Origin: Acidobacteriota bacterium
Lineage (GTDB): Bacteria; Acidobacteriota; Vicinamibacteria; Vicinamibacterales; UBA2999
Direction: 5' to 3'
NCBI GenBank assembly: GCA_021730945.1
Contig: JAKFYH010000006.1
Coordinates: forward strand, 100,198 to 164,197
DNA: 64,000 nt
In this document: positions 26,100 through 34,667 of the stretch, piece by piece
Layout: every line of letters begins with the position of its first letter
Numbering within the stretch: the stretch's first letter is position 1
Program-made: the position numbers and the translations under genes
The notes under the pieces: generated by a model
Seen by the model: only the letters and a program-made list of their open reading frames with translations
Told to the model about the DNA's origin: nothing
Databases searched by the model: none

Positions 26100-27092
26100 T
26101 CAGTGACAGATGTTCAGGCCGCGGTCGAGCACGGTGCCATTGACGTCGAGGAACTCCCACTCATAAAGCGCCGGTTCAAGCTTGAGCCGCAGCATGCCGT
26201 GGGTCGAGAGCAGGATTTCCGAGTTGAGGGCGGCGCGGGCACGGCCGTAGGGCGGCGCGCCGCCGGTGCCGGCGATAAACAGGCGGATGCCGCGGGCCGG
26301 ATCGGACCGGCCGTTCGCATCCTGCGGGGAGTGCCGTTCGTAGAGGTGATCGTGTCCCGACACGACCACGTCGACGTTCAAGCCGTGCATCATGTCCCAC
26401 AAGTCGCGCTGGCCGGGGTTGGGACCATTCGGTCCGGAGCTGTCGAAGGGATGATGCATGACGGCCATCGCGCAGCGGGTCGGATTGGCCAGCAGCGTCT
26501 GCCGCGCCCACTCGAGCTGGACGGAGTTGCGGCCCTGTGGAATGTTCGAGTTGAGCATCAGCACCAGCCAGGTGGATGAGCGCACGGAGTAGTAGCCGAG
26601 GCGGGTCGGGCCGGCGCGCTCCCCGAAGTAGCTGAAGTAGCCGCCGGCCTCGGCGGTGCCGTAGTCGTGGTTACCAGGGGCGGCCCAGGAGCGCGAACGG
26701 AAGCGGCCCAGCTCGGGCTCGAAGCAGCGCTGGAACTCGCCGAGTGTGCCGTTGGGATAGGCCAGGTCTCCCGCCAGGAAGACATCTCCGCCGAGCGTCG
26801 TCATCAGCCGCCCGAGTGACGCCATCACCGTCGAGCCGCACCAGCCGGTATCGCCAAACACATTGACCCAGGTTGAGACGGCCGGCGGCACCGGTGTGGG
26901 CACGGGGGTGGTCGGGATCACGGGGGCGGGACTCGCCGGCACTTCGGCTGGCGGGGTCACCGCGGTGACCGCGGCGGGGGTCGTGACAGTGGGCGAGGGC
27001 GCGCTCGGGGAGCCGCCGCACCACGCAGACATGACCGCGCACCCCAACAGCAGGGGTAGCCCGAACGTGCGGCGCGCGACAGGGGGCCACAT
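26100..27092 (-). CDS. exported metallophosphoesterase (purple-acid-phosphatase-like)
   Basis: A 330-residue calcineurin-like phosphoesterase. ATG 27092 gives an N-terminal signal (GLPLLLGCAVMSAWC) containing an LLGC lipobox, so it may be a lipoprotein, followed by a Pro/Thr/Val-rich linker of about 50 residues. Metal motifs are all present: VFGDTGW, LAGDLAYPNG, PGNHDYG, MHHPFD and SGHDHLYER. It should hydrolyse phosphomonoesters or diesters in the periplasm or at the surface. It is divergent from the CotH-like gene with 66 bases between the starts. Confidence 0.87.
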   Translation of the reverse strand: MWPPVARRTFGLPLLLGCAVMSAWCGGSPSAPSPTVTTPAAVTAVTPPAEVPASPAPVIPTTPVPTPVPPAVSTWVNVFGDTGWCGSTVMASLGRLMTTLGGDVFLAGDLAYPNGTLGEFQRCFEPELGRFRSRSWAAPGNHDYGTAEAGGYFSYFGERAGPTRLGYYSVRSSTWLVLMLNSNIPQGRNSVQLEWARQTLLANPTRCAMAVMHHPFDSSGPNGPNPGQRDLWDMMHGLNVDVVVSGHDHLYERHSPQDANGRSDPARGIRLFIAGTGGAPPYGRARAALNSEILLSTHGMLRLKLEPALYEWEFLDVNGTVLDRGLNICH

Positions 27093-27158
27093 TGTGCTCT
27101 TCTGTCCTACCGCCAAGATTAAACCCGGCGGCCGGATACCTCGTCTATATTCTGTATC

Positions 27159-28397
27159 GTGGCCAACCGGGTCGCAACACTTGTGACGACGATCGCGGCG
27201 GTGCTGTGCCTGGGGGTTGTGCCATCCCGTGCACAGACCGCCGACGAGCTGTTTGCCAGCGAAACCCTGCAGCGGGTCGACCTTTACCTGCATTCAGCCG
27301 ACTGGGCCAAGCTCAAGGCCGACTTCCAGGCCAACACCTATTACCCGGCCGACGTGACGGTGAACGGCCAGACCGTGTATAACGCCGGCATTCGCTCGCG
27401 CGGGCGCGGCTCGCGCAGCGGCTCCAAGCCCGGCCTGCGGGTCGATTTCGACCGCTATTCGAGCCAGCAGACGTTCCTGGGCCTGAAATCGTTCGTGCTC
27501 GACAACCTCACCCAGGACCCCTCGGGCATTCATGAAACGGTGGCGGCGGCTTTCTACGCGCGCCTCGGCATCCCGGTGTCGCGGGAGATCCACGCCCGCC
27601 TCTACGTCAACAACGAATACGCCGGGCTCTACGCCGTCGTCGAAACGGTCGACAAGGACATGCTCGCGCGGGTGTTCGGATCGATCGAGGGCAATGTCCA
27701 GAACGATGGCTACCTGTTCGAGTTCAAGTACCAGGACGAGTGGCGCTTCACGAACCTGGGCACCAGCCTCGACCCGTACAAGGCGCGATTCGAAGCGACC
27801 ACTCACGAGTCCAAGAGCGACGAGGAGAAATACCGGCCGATCGAAACACTGGTGCGCCTGACCAACGAGACGGCCGCTGCCGATCTGCCGGGCACCATCG
27901 GCGGCCTGCTCGACCTGCCCGCCTACATCCGGTTTGTCGCCGCGCAGAACTTCCTCGCCGAGACCGACGGGTTCCTCGGCAAGTTCGGCATGAACAACTT
28001 CTATCTCTACCGGCTCGAGGATTCGAACCTCCACACGCTGATCATGTGGGACGCCGACAACACGTTCTACTCACCTGAGTTGCCGATCAACGACTGGGGC
28101 GAGGGCACGACGCTGATGGAGAAGCTGATGTCGCTGCCGGAGTACAACGCGCTCTACCAGGCGGAGATGGTACGCAACATCGAACTGGCAGAGGCCGACG
28201 GCTGGCTCGATACCGAGATCATCCGCCAGGTGCAGCGCATCGACACGGCGATGAAGGAAGACCCGGCCAAGCCGTACTCGGTCGCCACCTACGAAGGTTC
28301 GGCCGGCACGATGCTGAGCTACGCGCGGGCGCGAGTCGCATTTGTCAGATGCGAGCTGGAGCGCGGCGCCGGCAACACCAGCTGCCGTACGCAATAA
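27159..28397 (+). CDS. exported CotH-kinase-like protein
   Basis: A 412-residue protein with a signal peptide (ending near PSRAQTA). CotH landmarks include VDLYLHSADWAKL, NAGIRSRGRGSRSGSKPGLRVDF, FVLDNLTQDPS, VNNEYAGLYAVVETVDKD, GYLFEFKY and LIMWDADNTF. The family is an atypical kinase fold known from Bacillus spore-coat CotH, which phosphorylates coat proteins; bacterial homologues with signal peptides are common outside spore formers and their targets are unknown. GTG 27159 is the likely start. A strong hairpin follows the stop. Confidence 0.87.
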   Translation: MANRVATLVTTIAAVLCLGVVPSRAQTADELFASETLQRVDLYLHSADWAKLKADFQANTYYPADVTVNGQTVYNAGIRSRGRGSRSGSKPGLRVDFDRYSSQQTFLGLKSFVLDNLTQDPSGIHETVAAAFYARLGIPVSREIHARLYVNNEYAGLYAVVETVDKDMLARVFGSIEGNVQNDGYLFEFKYQDEWRFTNLGTSLDPYKARFEATTHESKSDEEKYRPIETLVRLTNETAAADLPGTIGGLLDLPAYIRFVAAQNFLAETDGFLGKFGMNNFYLYRLEDSNLHTLIMWDADNTFYSPELPINDWGEGTTLMEKLMSLPEYNALYQAEMVRNIELAEADGWLDTEIIRQVQRIDTAMKEDPAKPYSVATYEGSAGTMLSYARARVAFVRCELERGAGNTSCRTQ

Positions 28398-28422
28398 GAG
28401 CGGAGGGCTTCCCCTCCGCTCT
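28397..28422. terminator. strong hairpin between convergent genes
   Basis: GAGCGGAGGG and CCCTCCGCTC pair perfectly around a CTTC loop, directly after the CotH-like stop and 27 bases before the stop of the convergent gene. No T-run follows on either strand, so termination may be weaker than textbook. Confidence 0.7.
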
Positions 28423-28448
28423 CGTCATCTCGCGCGGCCGGCGGGCCG

Positions 28449-29441
28449 CTACTTCGTGACCGTCACCACGAGGTCCTTGGTTGTGTTCAGGGCGCCATCC
28501 GACGCCAGGCATCGAATCGTGTAGGTGCCAGGATCCTCAAAGCTCACCGACACCGTGTACTTGCCATCGGGCGGAATCGCCGGCGCCATCCAGCGCGGCG
28601 CCCAGGGCGAGTTGGCGCCCGCGCGGGTGTCTTCCCACACCTTGGCCTGGCGCGGTGAGAAGTTCACGCGCCCGGCGCCACGATAGACAAAGCACGAATG
28701 CCGCAGACCGGTCTGGCTGCCGACGGTGATGGCGGCGGGCGGACGCTGGGTCGCCGGGTCAAACGCCATGGTGCCGCGCGGCGTCGGCGCCGGCGGCGTG
28801 CCGTTGGTGGCGCGGGCGCGCGCCTCGGCCACCAGTCGCGCTTCGCGCGAGTCGGGACCAAAGCGCGGACGCGGCACGCCATCGTCCTTGGCGAAGGCCA
28901 CGAGCGTCAACGGCTGGCCCACTTGCGCGCGACGATCGCCGCCATCAAGGGTCAGCAGCGGCGGCTCGTTGGCGCGGATCTCAGGGCTGCTGATACCGGC
29001 GCCAATCGCGCCCTGCTCGGACGCCTGGACCAGGTTGTCGACCAGCGAGTCTTCGCGCAGGGTGGCGTAAGCCCGCTCCGTCTTGCCCCTCGAAGTGAGC
29101 GTCCACACCAGCTCCTTGGCGCCCCAGTCCTTCGGCACGCGCACCTTGAACACGAAGCGGTTACGGCGCGGCAGGAAGTGCGTGGGCTGGCCGCGATCCG
29201 GTTCGCCGGGTGAGAAGCTGTTCTCGGCGCCGACGGGCACATCAAGCTCCTCTTCCCAATTCCGGTTCATGTAGCCAAACAGCATGTTGAACGAGCCGTC
29301 GTCGTTCTTCTCCCAGCCCTCGAAGGCGGGCGACACCGTCTGGCCGGACGAGTACGACAGCATCTGGGTGTTGGCGGTCTGGCAAGCGAGGACAACCGTG
29401 GCCGCGCCCAGCAACAGGCGCGCGCGTCGTGATCGAATCAT
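28449..29441 (-). CDS. exported protein of unknown function with Ig/PKD-like C-terminus
   Basis: A 330-residue secreted or periplasmic protein with a signal peptide (RLLLGAATVVLACQTA; the Cys may make it a lipoprotein). I do not recognise a named domain in the first 250 residues, which include GSFNMLFGYMNRNWEEELDVPVG and an Ala/Pro-rich low-complexity part. The last ~75 residues (GKYTVSVSFEDPGTYTIRCLASDGALN) look like an immunoglobulin/PKD-type beta sandwich. It follows the cytochrome c/copper protein gene on the same strand, separated by a hairpin, so a role in the same exported process is possible but unproven. Confidence 0.7.
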   Translation of the reverse strand: MIRSRRARLLLGAATVVLACQTANTQMLSYSSGQTVSPAFEGWEKNDDGSFNMLFGYMNRNWEEELDVPVGAENSFSPGEPDRGQPTHFLPRRNRFVFKVRVPKDWGAKELVWTLTSRGKTERAYATLREDSLVDNLVQASEQGAIGAGISSPEIRANEPPLLTLDGGDRRAQVGQPLTLVAFAKDDGVPRPRFGPDSREARLVAEARARATNGTPPAPTPRGTMAFDPATQRPPAAITVGSQTGLRHSCFVYRGAGRVNFSPRQAKVWEDTRAGANSPWAPRWMAPAIPPDGKYTVSVSFEDPGTYTIRCLASDGALNTTKDLVVTVTK

Positions 29442-29463
29442 TGCGTGGTCCCTGAAAGAAAGA

Positions 29464-29485
29464 GGGCCGGGCTGACGCCCGACCC
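29464..29485 (-). terminator. probable transcription terminator/attenuator
   Basis: Read on the minus strand, GGGTCGGGC and GCCCGGCCC pair (one mismatch) around GTCA, followed by TCTTTCTTTC. It sits between the cytochrome c gene stop and the next gene start, so it may reduce read-through. Confidence 0.55.
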
Positions 29486-29496
29486 TGCCATTGCAT

Positions 29497-30957
29497 TTAC
29501 TGCTGTTGCGCGGTCGGCTTGGCCGGCGGTGGAATCACGTTGCACAGCGGACAGCCGATGATCACGTCCGGCCGGTTGGGGCCAAGCTTGCGCCGGCGCT
29601 CCGCCATCTCCTGCTGGAACTCGTCGTCTGTCAGCGGCACCGACTGGCCGAGATCGATGAACATGTTGGCGATGGAACGGTTACCGGAACCCTGCCAGTT
29701 GCGCGGGTCGGGAATGTTCTTGTTGTTCGGCGTGTTGTCCATGTAGCCGATGATGTGCAGGATGGTGCCGCGCGGCAGGATCGGCGCGTGGTCATCGTCG
29801 TATTCGTACTGGCGCACCCAGTTGTGGTCGTAACCGGCGCAGGTGAGGGTCTGGATGTTGATGCCCCAGATCGCCTCGAGGCACATGCGCTGGCCCGGCG
29901 CGTGCAGGTGCGGCTCGAAGGTCGCGATCTTGGTGGGCTGCTGCAAGACCATGTAGGCGTGCAGTTGCTGGTTGGCTTCGTTGGGCTTGATGTCGATGTC
30001 GAGGCCATTGCCCAGGTTGCGCAGCGTGCTGCGACGCGCGGGCTTGTAGCCCTTGGGGTGGAAGCGGAAGCCGAACAGCAGCTTCGACTTCACATCTGCG
30101 CCGCCGGCATGCAGGTGCGCCGACTGGTAGACGATGCTGGAGTTGGCCCGCAGCAGCCGGCCGGCGTTGGGTTCGAAGACATCGGCGTTGCGGCCCACTT
30201 CGTGGACCGGCCAGCCGACCGCGCCTTCGCCGAGTGACGCATCAATCGGATCGCCCTCGCTGCTGACTTCGGCGGTCGCCCAGATCAGGTGGTGCCAGAC
30301 GTAACGCTGGCCGACCGTGTCGCGGCCCGCGGCGTCCTTGGCGAAGTTGTTGACCTCCCGGATCTCGACCGAGGCGACGTACCGGTCTTCGCTCATCGGA
30401 ATCTTGGTCGGCGGGAACTCGCCCCACCAGTCGGGGGTGTTGGCCTTGACCGTGATTTCGGGACTCTCAACAATCAGATCCGGCTCGCCGGCGTGCCACG
30501 AGGCGCCGTCCTGGAACTGGAGGGGCGGCGGCATGTCGGCGAGGTTGCCGCGCGGGGCGCCGGTGTCGGCCCACTTCGCAATCTTGGCGACCTCTTCATC
30601 GCTGAGAGAAGGATCGTTCTTGTAGTGCTGGATGCCGATGTTCTTCTCGATGTACCACGGCGGCATGACGCCGGCCTTGTCGCGCAGGCCCGTGCGCTGC
30701 TTCATGGCGCGCGCCCAGGGCCGGGCATCCTCGTAGGTCAGCAGCGACATGGGTGCGACCTGGCCCGGACGGTGGCAGTTCTGGCAACTGCGCTGCAGGA
30801 TGGGCGCGATGTCCCTGGTGAAGGTCACCTCGGGCGCCGGCGCGGCGGGCTGCTGTTCGGCCGTCATTGCGAGGGGTGCCACGACGCCGAGAATCGCTGC
30901 GCCCAACACGACGGTGCCAATGGTGAGGCCCCAGCCGAATGTCTTTCCAACCGCCAT
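29497..30957 (-). CDS. exported cytochrome c / copper type II monooxygenase-like protein
   Basis: A 486-residue protein with one N-terminal membrane/signal segment and a single haem c site, Cys58-x-x-Cys61-His62 (SCQNCHRPG). After the haem domain, a larger part has paired histidines in the style of peptidylglycine/dopamine monooxygenases: His222-His223 (VWHHLIW), His281-x-His283 (SAHLHAGG), His350-x-His352 (EPHLHAPG), His378 and a candidate copper Met406 (HIIGYMDN). This suggests an oxygenase fed with electrons through its own haem. The start has a clear AAGGAGAG ribosome site. Substrate is unknown; an ascorbate-independent oxidation is inferred. Confidence 0.82.
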   Translation of the reverse strand: MAVGKTFGWGLTIGTVVLGAAILGVVAPLAMTAEQQPAAPAPEVTFTRDIAPILQRSCQNCHRPGQVAPMSLLTYEDARPWARAMKQRTGLRDKAGVMPPWYIEKNIGIQHYKNDPSLSDEEVAKIAKWADTGAPRGNLADMPPPLQFQDGASWHAGEPDLIVESPEITVKANTPDWWGEFPPTKIPMSEDRYVASVEIREVNNFAKDAAGRDTVGQRYVWHHLIWATAEVSSEGDPIDASLGEGAVGWPVHEVGRNADVFEPNAGRLLRANSSIVYQSAHLHAGGADVKSKLLFGFRFHPKGYKPARRSTLRNLGNGLDIDIKPNEANQQLHAYMVLQQPTKIATFEPHLHAPGQRMCLEAIWGINIQTLTCAGYDHNWVRQYEYDDDHAPILPRGTILHIIGYMDNTPNNKNIPDPRNWQGSGNRSIANMFIDLGQSVPLTDDEFQQEMAERRRKLGPNRPDVIIGCPLCNVIPPPAKPTAQQQ

Positions 30958-31014
30958 TACACACTCTCCTTCAATGAGTCCGTTCCGACGCGTCCGAGGT
31001 CTTTGATTGTAACC

Positions 31015-32385
31015 CTACTGGCGCAGAAGCGCAGTAGCGTTGCGCTTGGGAACCTGCCCTACAGGTATACGAGCGATTTCCCGCAAAGTTGCTGTGTTCA
31101 CGACAGTTACCGAATTGTCGCCGGCTGCCGCCACGTAGACCTGGCGGCCGTCCGGCGAAAAGGTCAGCCATTCCGGGTGCTGGCCGACGTGCACGCTGCC
31201 AATCGGTTTGAGGTCCGGAAGCGAATAGGCGTAGAGCTGCCCAAACACCTTGCTGGTGGCAAACAGGATGCGGCCGTCGGGCGTCACCCCCAGGCCGTGC
31301 GCGGGAGCGCCCTGCAGTCCCTGTGTGTGGCGCTCCTCGCCCGGGATGTCGGCCATCAGGAAGCGCGACACCTCCTTGCGCGCCGCGAAATCGACGACCG
31401 CGATGCCATGGTAGTCGGACAGCTGCACGAACATCCGCGACGTTGACCCGTCGGGTCCCTGCTCGAAGGTGACCGGGCGCACGCCGGCCGACATTGCCAG
31501 CTCCCAGGCAATGGTCTCGGTGGCGGCGTCGATCACCGTCAGCATGCGGCCAGGGATGGAGCCCGAGACCACGTAGCGGCCGTCCGGTGTGACATAGACG
31601 TTGTGGATGGCGCCCTTGACGGCGATCGACCTGGCGTTGGTGAGCGATACGGTGTCGATGACATCGACGGCGCCGGGTGCCTGCGCGATGCCGACATAGA
31701 CCCTGCGGCCGTCCTTGCCGATGGCGACGTTGTTGGGGCGGCCGCTGAGGTGAATGCGCGCGGTCACCGCCAGTGTCTGCGCATCGACCACATCGAGGGT
31801 GTGCCGCGACTCGTTGGTGAAGTAGAGGCGCAGCCCGTCAGGCGATGACGTCACGCCGTGCGGCACCTCGATGTCGTTGATAACGCCGGTGACCTTGTTC
31901 GTGGCGGGGTCGATCAGGTGGATGTTGTCGCCGGCGGCATTGGTTTGCACGATTCGGGCGACGCGGGTGTCGCCGGTCGAGGCCAGGGTGGCGCCATTGA
32001 CCCATGCCGAGAGAATCTGCCAGTCGGGGTCGCTCTTCGACGTCCAATGCTGACCGCCGCCGTGAAACACGTCACCGCCGGCGGCTCGTGCCAGGGGGTG
32101 GCGCAAGAGTTTGCTGGCGCCGGGGCTGCCCGGGACCACCATGGCCATGGCGGCCTCGAAATTCTGGCGCGTCTGCTGGTCGTTCCAGGCCTCCGCCCCT
32201 GGCGCCAGCCGCTGCAGCCGCAGCGTAGTACTGCCGGCGTGGCAGGTCACGCAGCGGGCATGATTCACGCGTTTTTCCAGAAACAGGGGCTCAACCCGCG
32301 CCTGGTAGAACTCGAAATCGAGCGCCGGCGGCGGCGCCACCGGCTGTTGTCCGAGCAAGGCCGCCAGCAGAATTTCGACCAGCAT
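31015..32385 (-). CDS. exported cytochrome c-like and YVTN beta-propeller fusion
   Basis: A 456-residue protein. After a short hydrophobic N-terminus comes a planctomycete-type cytochrome segment with Cys45-x-x-Cys48-His49 (ARCVTCHAGST), then seven-bladed YVTN repeats. Typical blades read SPDGLRLYFTNESRHTLDVVD, DGRRVYVGIAQAPGAVDVID and SPDGRQVYVAAAGDNSVTVVN (shown here in part). Proteins like this bind and report on periplasmic partners or carry out redox steps; no catalytic site is evident beyond the haem. It lies 57 bases upstream of... the cytochrome/copper gene start in the opposite order, i.e. downstream of it on the minus strand is that gene, so both may share a promoter at about 32386-32539. 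Confidence 0.83.
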   Translation of the reverse strand: MLVEILLAALLGQQPVAPPPALDFEFYQARVEPLFLEKRVNHARCVTCHAGSTTLRLQRLAPGAEAWNDQQTRQNFEAAMAMVVPGSPGASKLLRHPLARAAGGDVFHGGGQHWTSKSDPDWQILSAWVNGATLASTGDTRVARIVQTNAAGDNIHLIDPATNKVTGVINDIEVPHGVTSSPDGLRLYFTNESRHTLDVVDAQTLAVTARIHLSGRPNNVAIGKDGRRVYVGIAQAPGAVDVIDTVSLTNARSIAVKGAIHNVYVTPDGRYVVSGSIPGRMLTVIDAATETIAWELAMSAGVRPVTFEQGPDGSTSRMFVQLSDYHGIAVVDFAARKEVSRFLMADIPGEERHTQGLQGAPAHGLGVTPDGRILFATSKVFGQLYAYSLPDLKPIGSVHVGQHPEWLTFSPDGRQVYVAAAGDNSVTVVNTATLREIARIPVGQVPKRNATALLRQ

Positions 32386-32539
32386 GGATGACTCCTTCGC
32401 CTGGGCGGGCAGGCCGGGCCGGTCCCCGCGTTCGCCCCAGCGCAGGGAATTCTAGCGCCGTTCGTCGTGCATCGGATACGATTGGCCGCAGATTACATAG
32501 ACGACGCCGAACTCATCACGGTGTTTTCAAGGCGGACAC

Positions 32540-33580
32540 GTGCATCCTGACCTCCAAGACGCGATTACCTTCCACGAGGCCATCCTTGCGGAAGGCGGCA
32601 AGGCCCTCGTTGGCTACACCCAGCCCAAGATCCTGGCCAACATTGTCCTGTTGTCGGAAATTCCGACCACCTACGACAAGAAGGAGCAGCGCCAGGTCAA
32701 TTCCGGCAACCTGCTGCTGCGAGGCGTGCCGGGTGTGGGCAAGACCTTCTTTGGCGTGATCCTGGCCGCGATCAGCAACGCCAAGTTCGCCCGCATCCAG
32801 GGCCGCGCCGACCTGCAGCCGACCGAAGTGGTAGGCTTCCAGATGATCAACCCGGCCACTGGCGTGCTGACCACCGAAATGGGTCCGCTGGCAGAGGCCG
32901 AAGTCATCCTGCTCGATGAAATCAACCGCATCCCGCTCAAGTCGCAGAGCGCCTTCCTCGAAGGCCTGCAGGACCGCACGGTCACGGTGGGCAAGACCAC
33001 TTACGAGCTGCCGGCCTTCAACTTCGCCATCGCCACCATGAACCCGGTGGAACTGGGCCAGGGCACCTTCCCACTGTCGGAAGCCGCCACCGATCGCTTC
33101 GCGATCATGGTGAACATCGGCTACCTGCCGCCCGAAGAGGAACGCAAGCTCGTGCACTTCGACTTCAAGCAGGTGCGCCTGAACCCGCTGATCCAGAAGG
33201 AACGCATCATCGAGCTGCGAGCCGCCATCACCGAACACGTCTACCTGCACGAGCGGCTCGGCGACTACATCCAGCGCCTGGTGGCGCACACGCGGCCCTA
33301 CAATGCCGACACCGACTGGCTGAAGCACTCGCCCTCGGAGCTGGTCGAAACCGGCGTTGACCTCGGCGCATCGCCGCGCGCCATCATCGTGTGGGGCCGC
33401 CTCGCCAAGGTGTGGGCGCTGCTGGTGCGGCGCCGCGACGAGGTGTATCCGGAAGACATCCAGGACCTGGCCACCTACGTGCTCGGCCATCGCCTCTGGC
33501 TCGGGCCGCATGCCGCCAGCCACGGCCTGACCACCGACGCGGTGATCAAGGATGTGATCGAGAAGACGCCTATCCCATGA
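32540..33580 (+). CDS. MoxR-family AAA+ ATPase
   Basis: A 346-residue MoxR chaperone-like ATPase. Walker A is GVPGVGKT (Lys68), Walker B VILLDEINR (Asp126, Glu127), and the sensor-1 segment ATMNPVE and PLSEAATDRF arginine-finger region are in place. MoxR proteins remodel and activate partners that carry von Willebrand factor A domains, and two such genes follow. The start is GTG 32540 with AAGGCGG upstream. First gene of a six-gene MoxR/Bat-type run, divergent from the propeller gene across 154 bases that should contain promoters; I could not fix their elements. Confidence 0.92.
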   Translation: MHPDLQDAITFHEAILAEGGKALVGYTQPKILANIVLLSEIPTTYDKKEQRQVNSGNLLLRGVPGVGKTFFGVILAAISNAKFARIQGRADLQPTEVVGFQMINPATGVLTTEMGPLAEAEVILLDEINRIPLKSQSAFLEGLQDRTVTVGKTTYELPAFNFAIATMNPVELGQGTFPLSEAATDRFAIMVNIGYLPPEEERKLVHFDFKQVRLNPLIQKERIIELRAAITEHVYLHERLGDYIQRLVAHTRPYNADTDWLKHSPSELVETGVDLGASPRAIIVWGRLAKVWALLVRRRDEVYPEDIQDLATYVLGHRLWLGPHAASHGLTTDAVIKDVIEKTPIP

Positions 33581-33634
33581 GGGCTCGCTTCGCTCGTCGG
33601 GCTCGCTTCGCTCGTGGGGGTCACTCCGCTCCTG
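33581..33634 (+). repeat. three 18-bp tandem repeats after the moxR stop
   Basis: Units at 33581-33598, 33599-33616 and 33617-33634; the first two differ only in the last base (GGGCTCGCTTCGCTCGT plus C or G) and the third is diverged (GGGGTCACTCCGCTCCTG). The GCTTCGC-type cores are self-complementary. The tract begins directly at the moxR stop and ends at the ribosome site of the DUF58 gene. Confidence 0.9.
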
Positions 33635-33647
33635 GGGGAGTTCCTCG

Positions 33648-34595
33648 GTGAGAACACGCGAACAAGAGGTCGAGCCGCTCATCAACCTGTCGGAGATTAC
33701 CGAGGTCGAGCTGCTCATCCTCAAGCGCATGCGCGAGTTCACGATCGGCGAACACTCGAGCATGTTCCATGGCACCGGGTTCGACTTCGTCGGCCTGCGC
33801 GACTGGCAGGCCGGCGATCGCTTCGAGGCGATCGACTGGGCGCAGTCGTCGCTCACCAACTTCAGCCCGCTGGTGGTCCGCGAGTTCGAGCAGCCCACCA
33901 CCTCGGGCGTCATTATCGTCGCCGACCGATCGGCCTCGACACGGTGCGGCGCCGACCCGTCGGCCCACGGCGACCGCCGCGGATTGCAGATCGCCACGCT
34001 GATCGCGCGCTCGATCGCCACCATCGGCATGTCGGCGGTGTTCTTCCAGGACTCGATCGGCCTGGTGACGTTCGACGAGGGCTTTCACACGCTGGGCGCG
34101 GTGCGCCCGCGCATCGGCAAGGGCCAGGTGATTCACTGCCTCGAGGCGTATCAGGACGGTCACGGTCTGCAGGACCTGACCAACTCGGGCAGCCTGAGCG
34201 CGACACTCACCGGCTTCTCGCGCAAGACCTCGATGATGCCGGTGATCTCCGACTTCCTGTTCGACGCCGCGCCCGGGTTGCTGAAGGAGCTGTCGCAGGT
34301 CGACAACGTCCACGATGTCTTCATCATGATGGTCGACGCCGCGTTCGCCTTCGAGATGCCGCGGGTCTCGGCCGGCTGGATCGAGGTCTACGACGTGGAA
34401 ACCGGCAAGACCCGCATGATGTCGCGGCGCGAGCTGAACCGGCAGAGCGAACGCATTCGCGCCTGGCAGGACGACGTGGCGCGGCAGGCCAAGGACCTCG
34501 ACCTCGACGTGGTCCGCCTCGGCGTCGATCAGGTCAAGTTCGACGTCGCCCTGGTGGAGTGGGTCGCGGAGCGGCGGCTGCGCCGGCGCAAGTAA
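33648..34595 (+). CDS. DUF58-domain protein
   Basis: A 315-residue protein. The DUF58 signature is seen in FHGTGFDFVGLRDWQAGDRFEAIDWAQSS, followed by TSGVIIVADRSAS, a VWA-like strand with an incomplete metal-binding motif. DUF58 proteins almost always sit next to MoxR and are thought to be its substrates or adaptors in complex assembly at the membrane. No membrane span is present. GTG 33648 has a GGGGGAG ribosome site seven bases upstream, formed by the end of the tandem repeat. Confidence 0.9.
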   Translation: MRTREQEVEPLINLSEITEVELLILKRMREFTIGEHSSMFHGTGFDFVGLRDWQAGDRFEAIDWAQSSLTNFSPLVVREFEQPTTSGVIIVADRSASTRCGADPSAHGDRRGLQIATLIARSIATIGMSAVFFQDSIGLVTFDEGFHTLGAVRPRIGKGQVIHCLEAYQDGHGLQDLTNSGSLSATLTGFSRKTSMMPVISDFLFDAAPGLLKELSQVDNVHDVFIMMVDAAFAFEMPRVSAGWIEVYDVETGKTRMMSRRELNRQSERIRAWQDDVARQAKDLDLDVVRLGVDQVKFDVALVEWVAERRLRRRK

Positions 34596-34661
34596 GTTGA
34601 AAATTGAGAAGTTGGCGCTTGAAAGTTCCAGTTGAGAGTTTCAGTTATTAGTTGAGAGTTC
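34596..34661 (+). repeat. TTGAAAG/TTGAGAG-type degenerate tandem repeat
   Basis: Variants of GTTGAAAAT, GTTGAGAG and GTTTCAG fill the gap between the DUF58 stop and the next start. The same word family fills the fadA-fadE gap at 5203-5290, 29 kb away. Confidence 0.75.
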
Positions 34662-34667
34662 TGCGAC

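Noticed and set aside
33581..33634. CRISPR array
   Set aside because: The 18-bp units are directly adjacent with no spacers, and there are only three.
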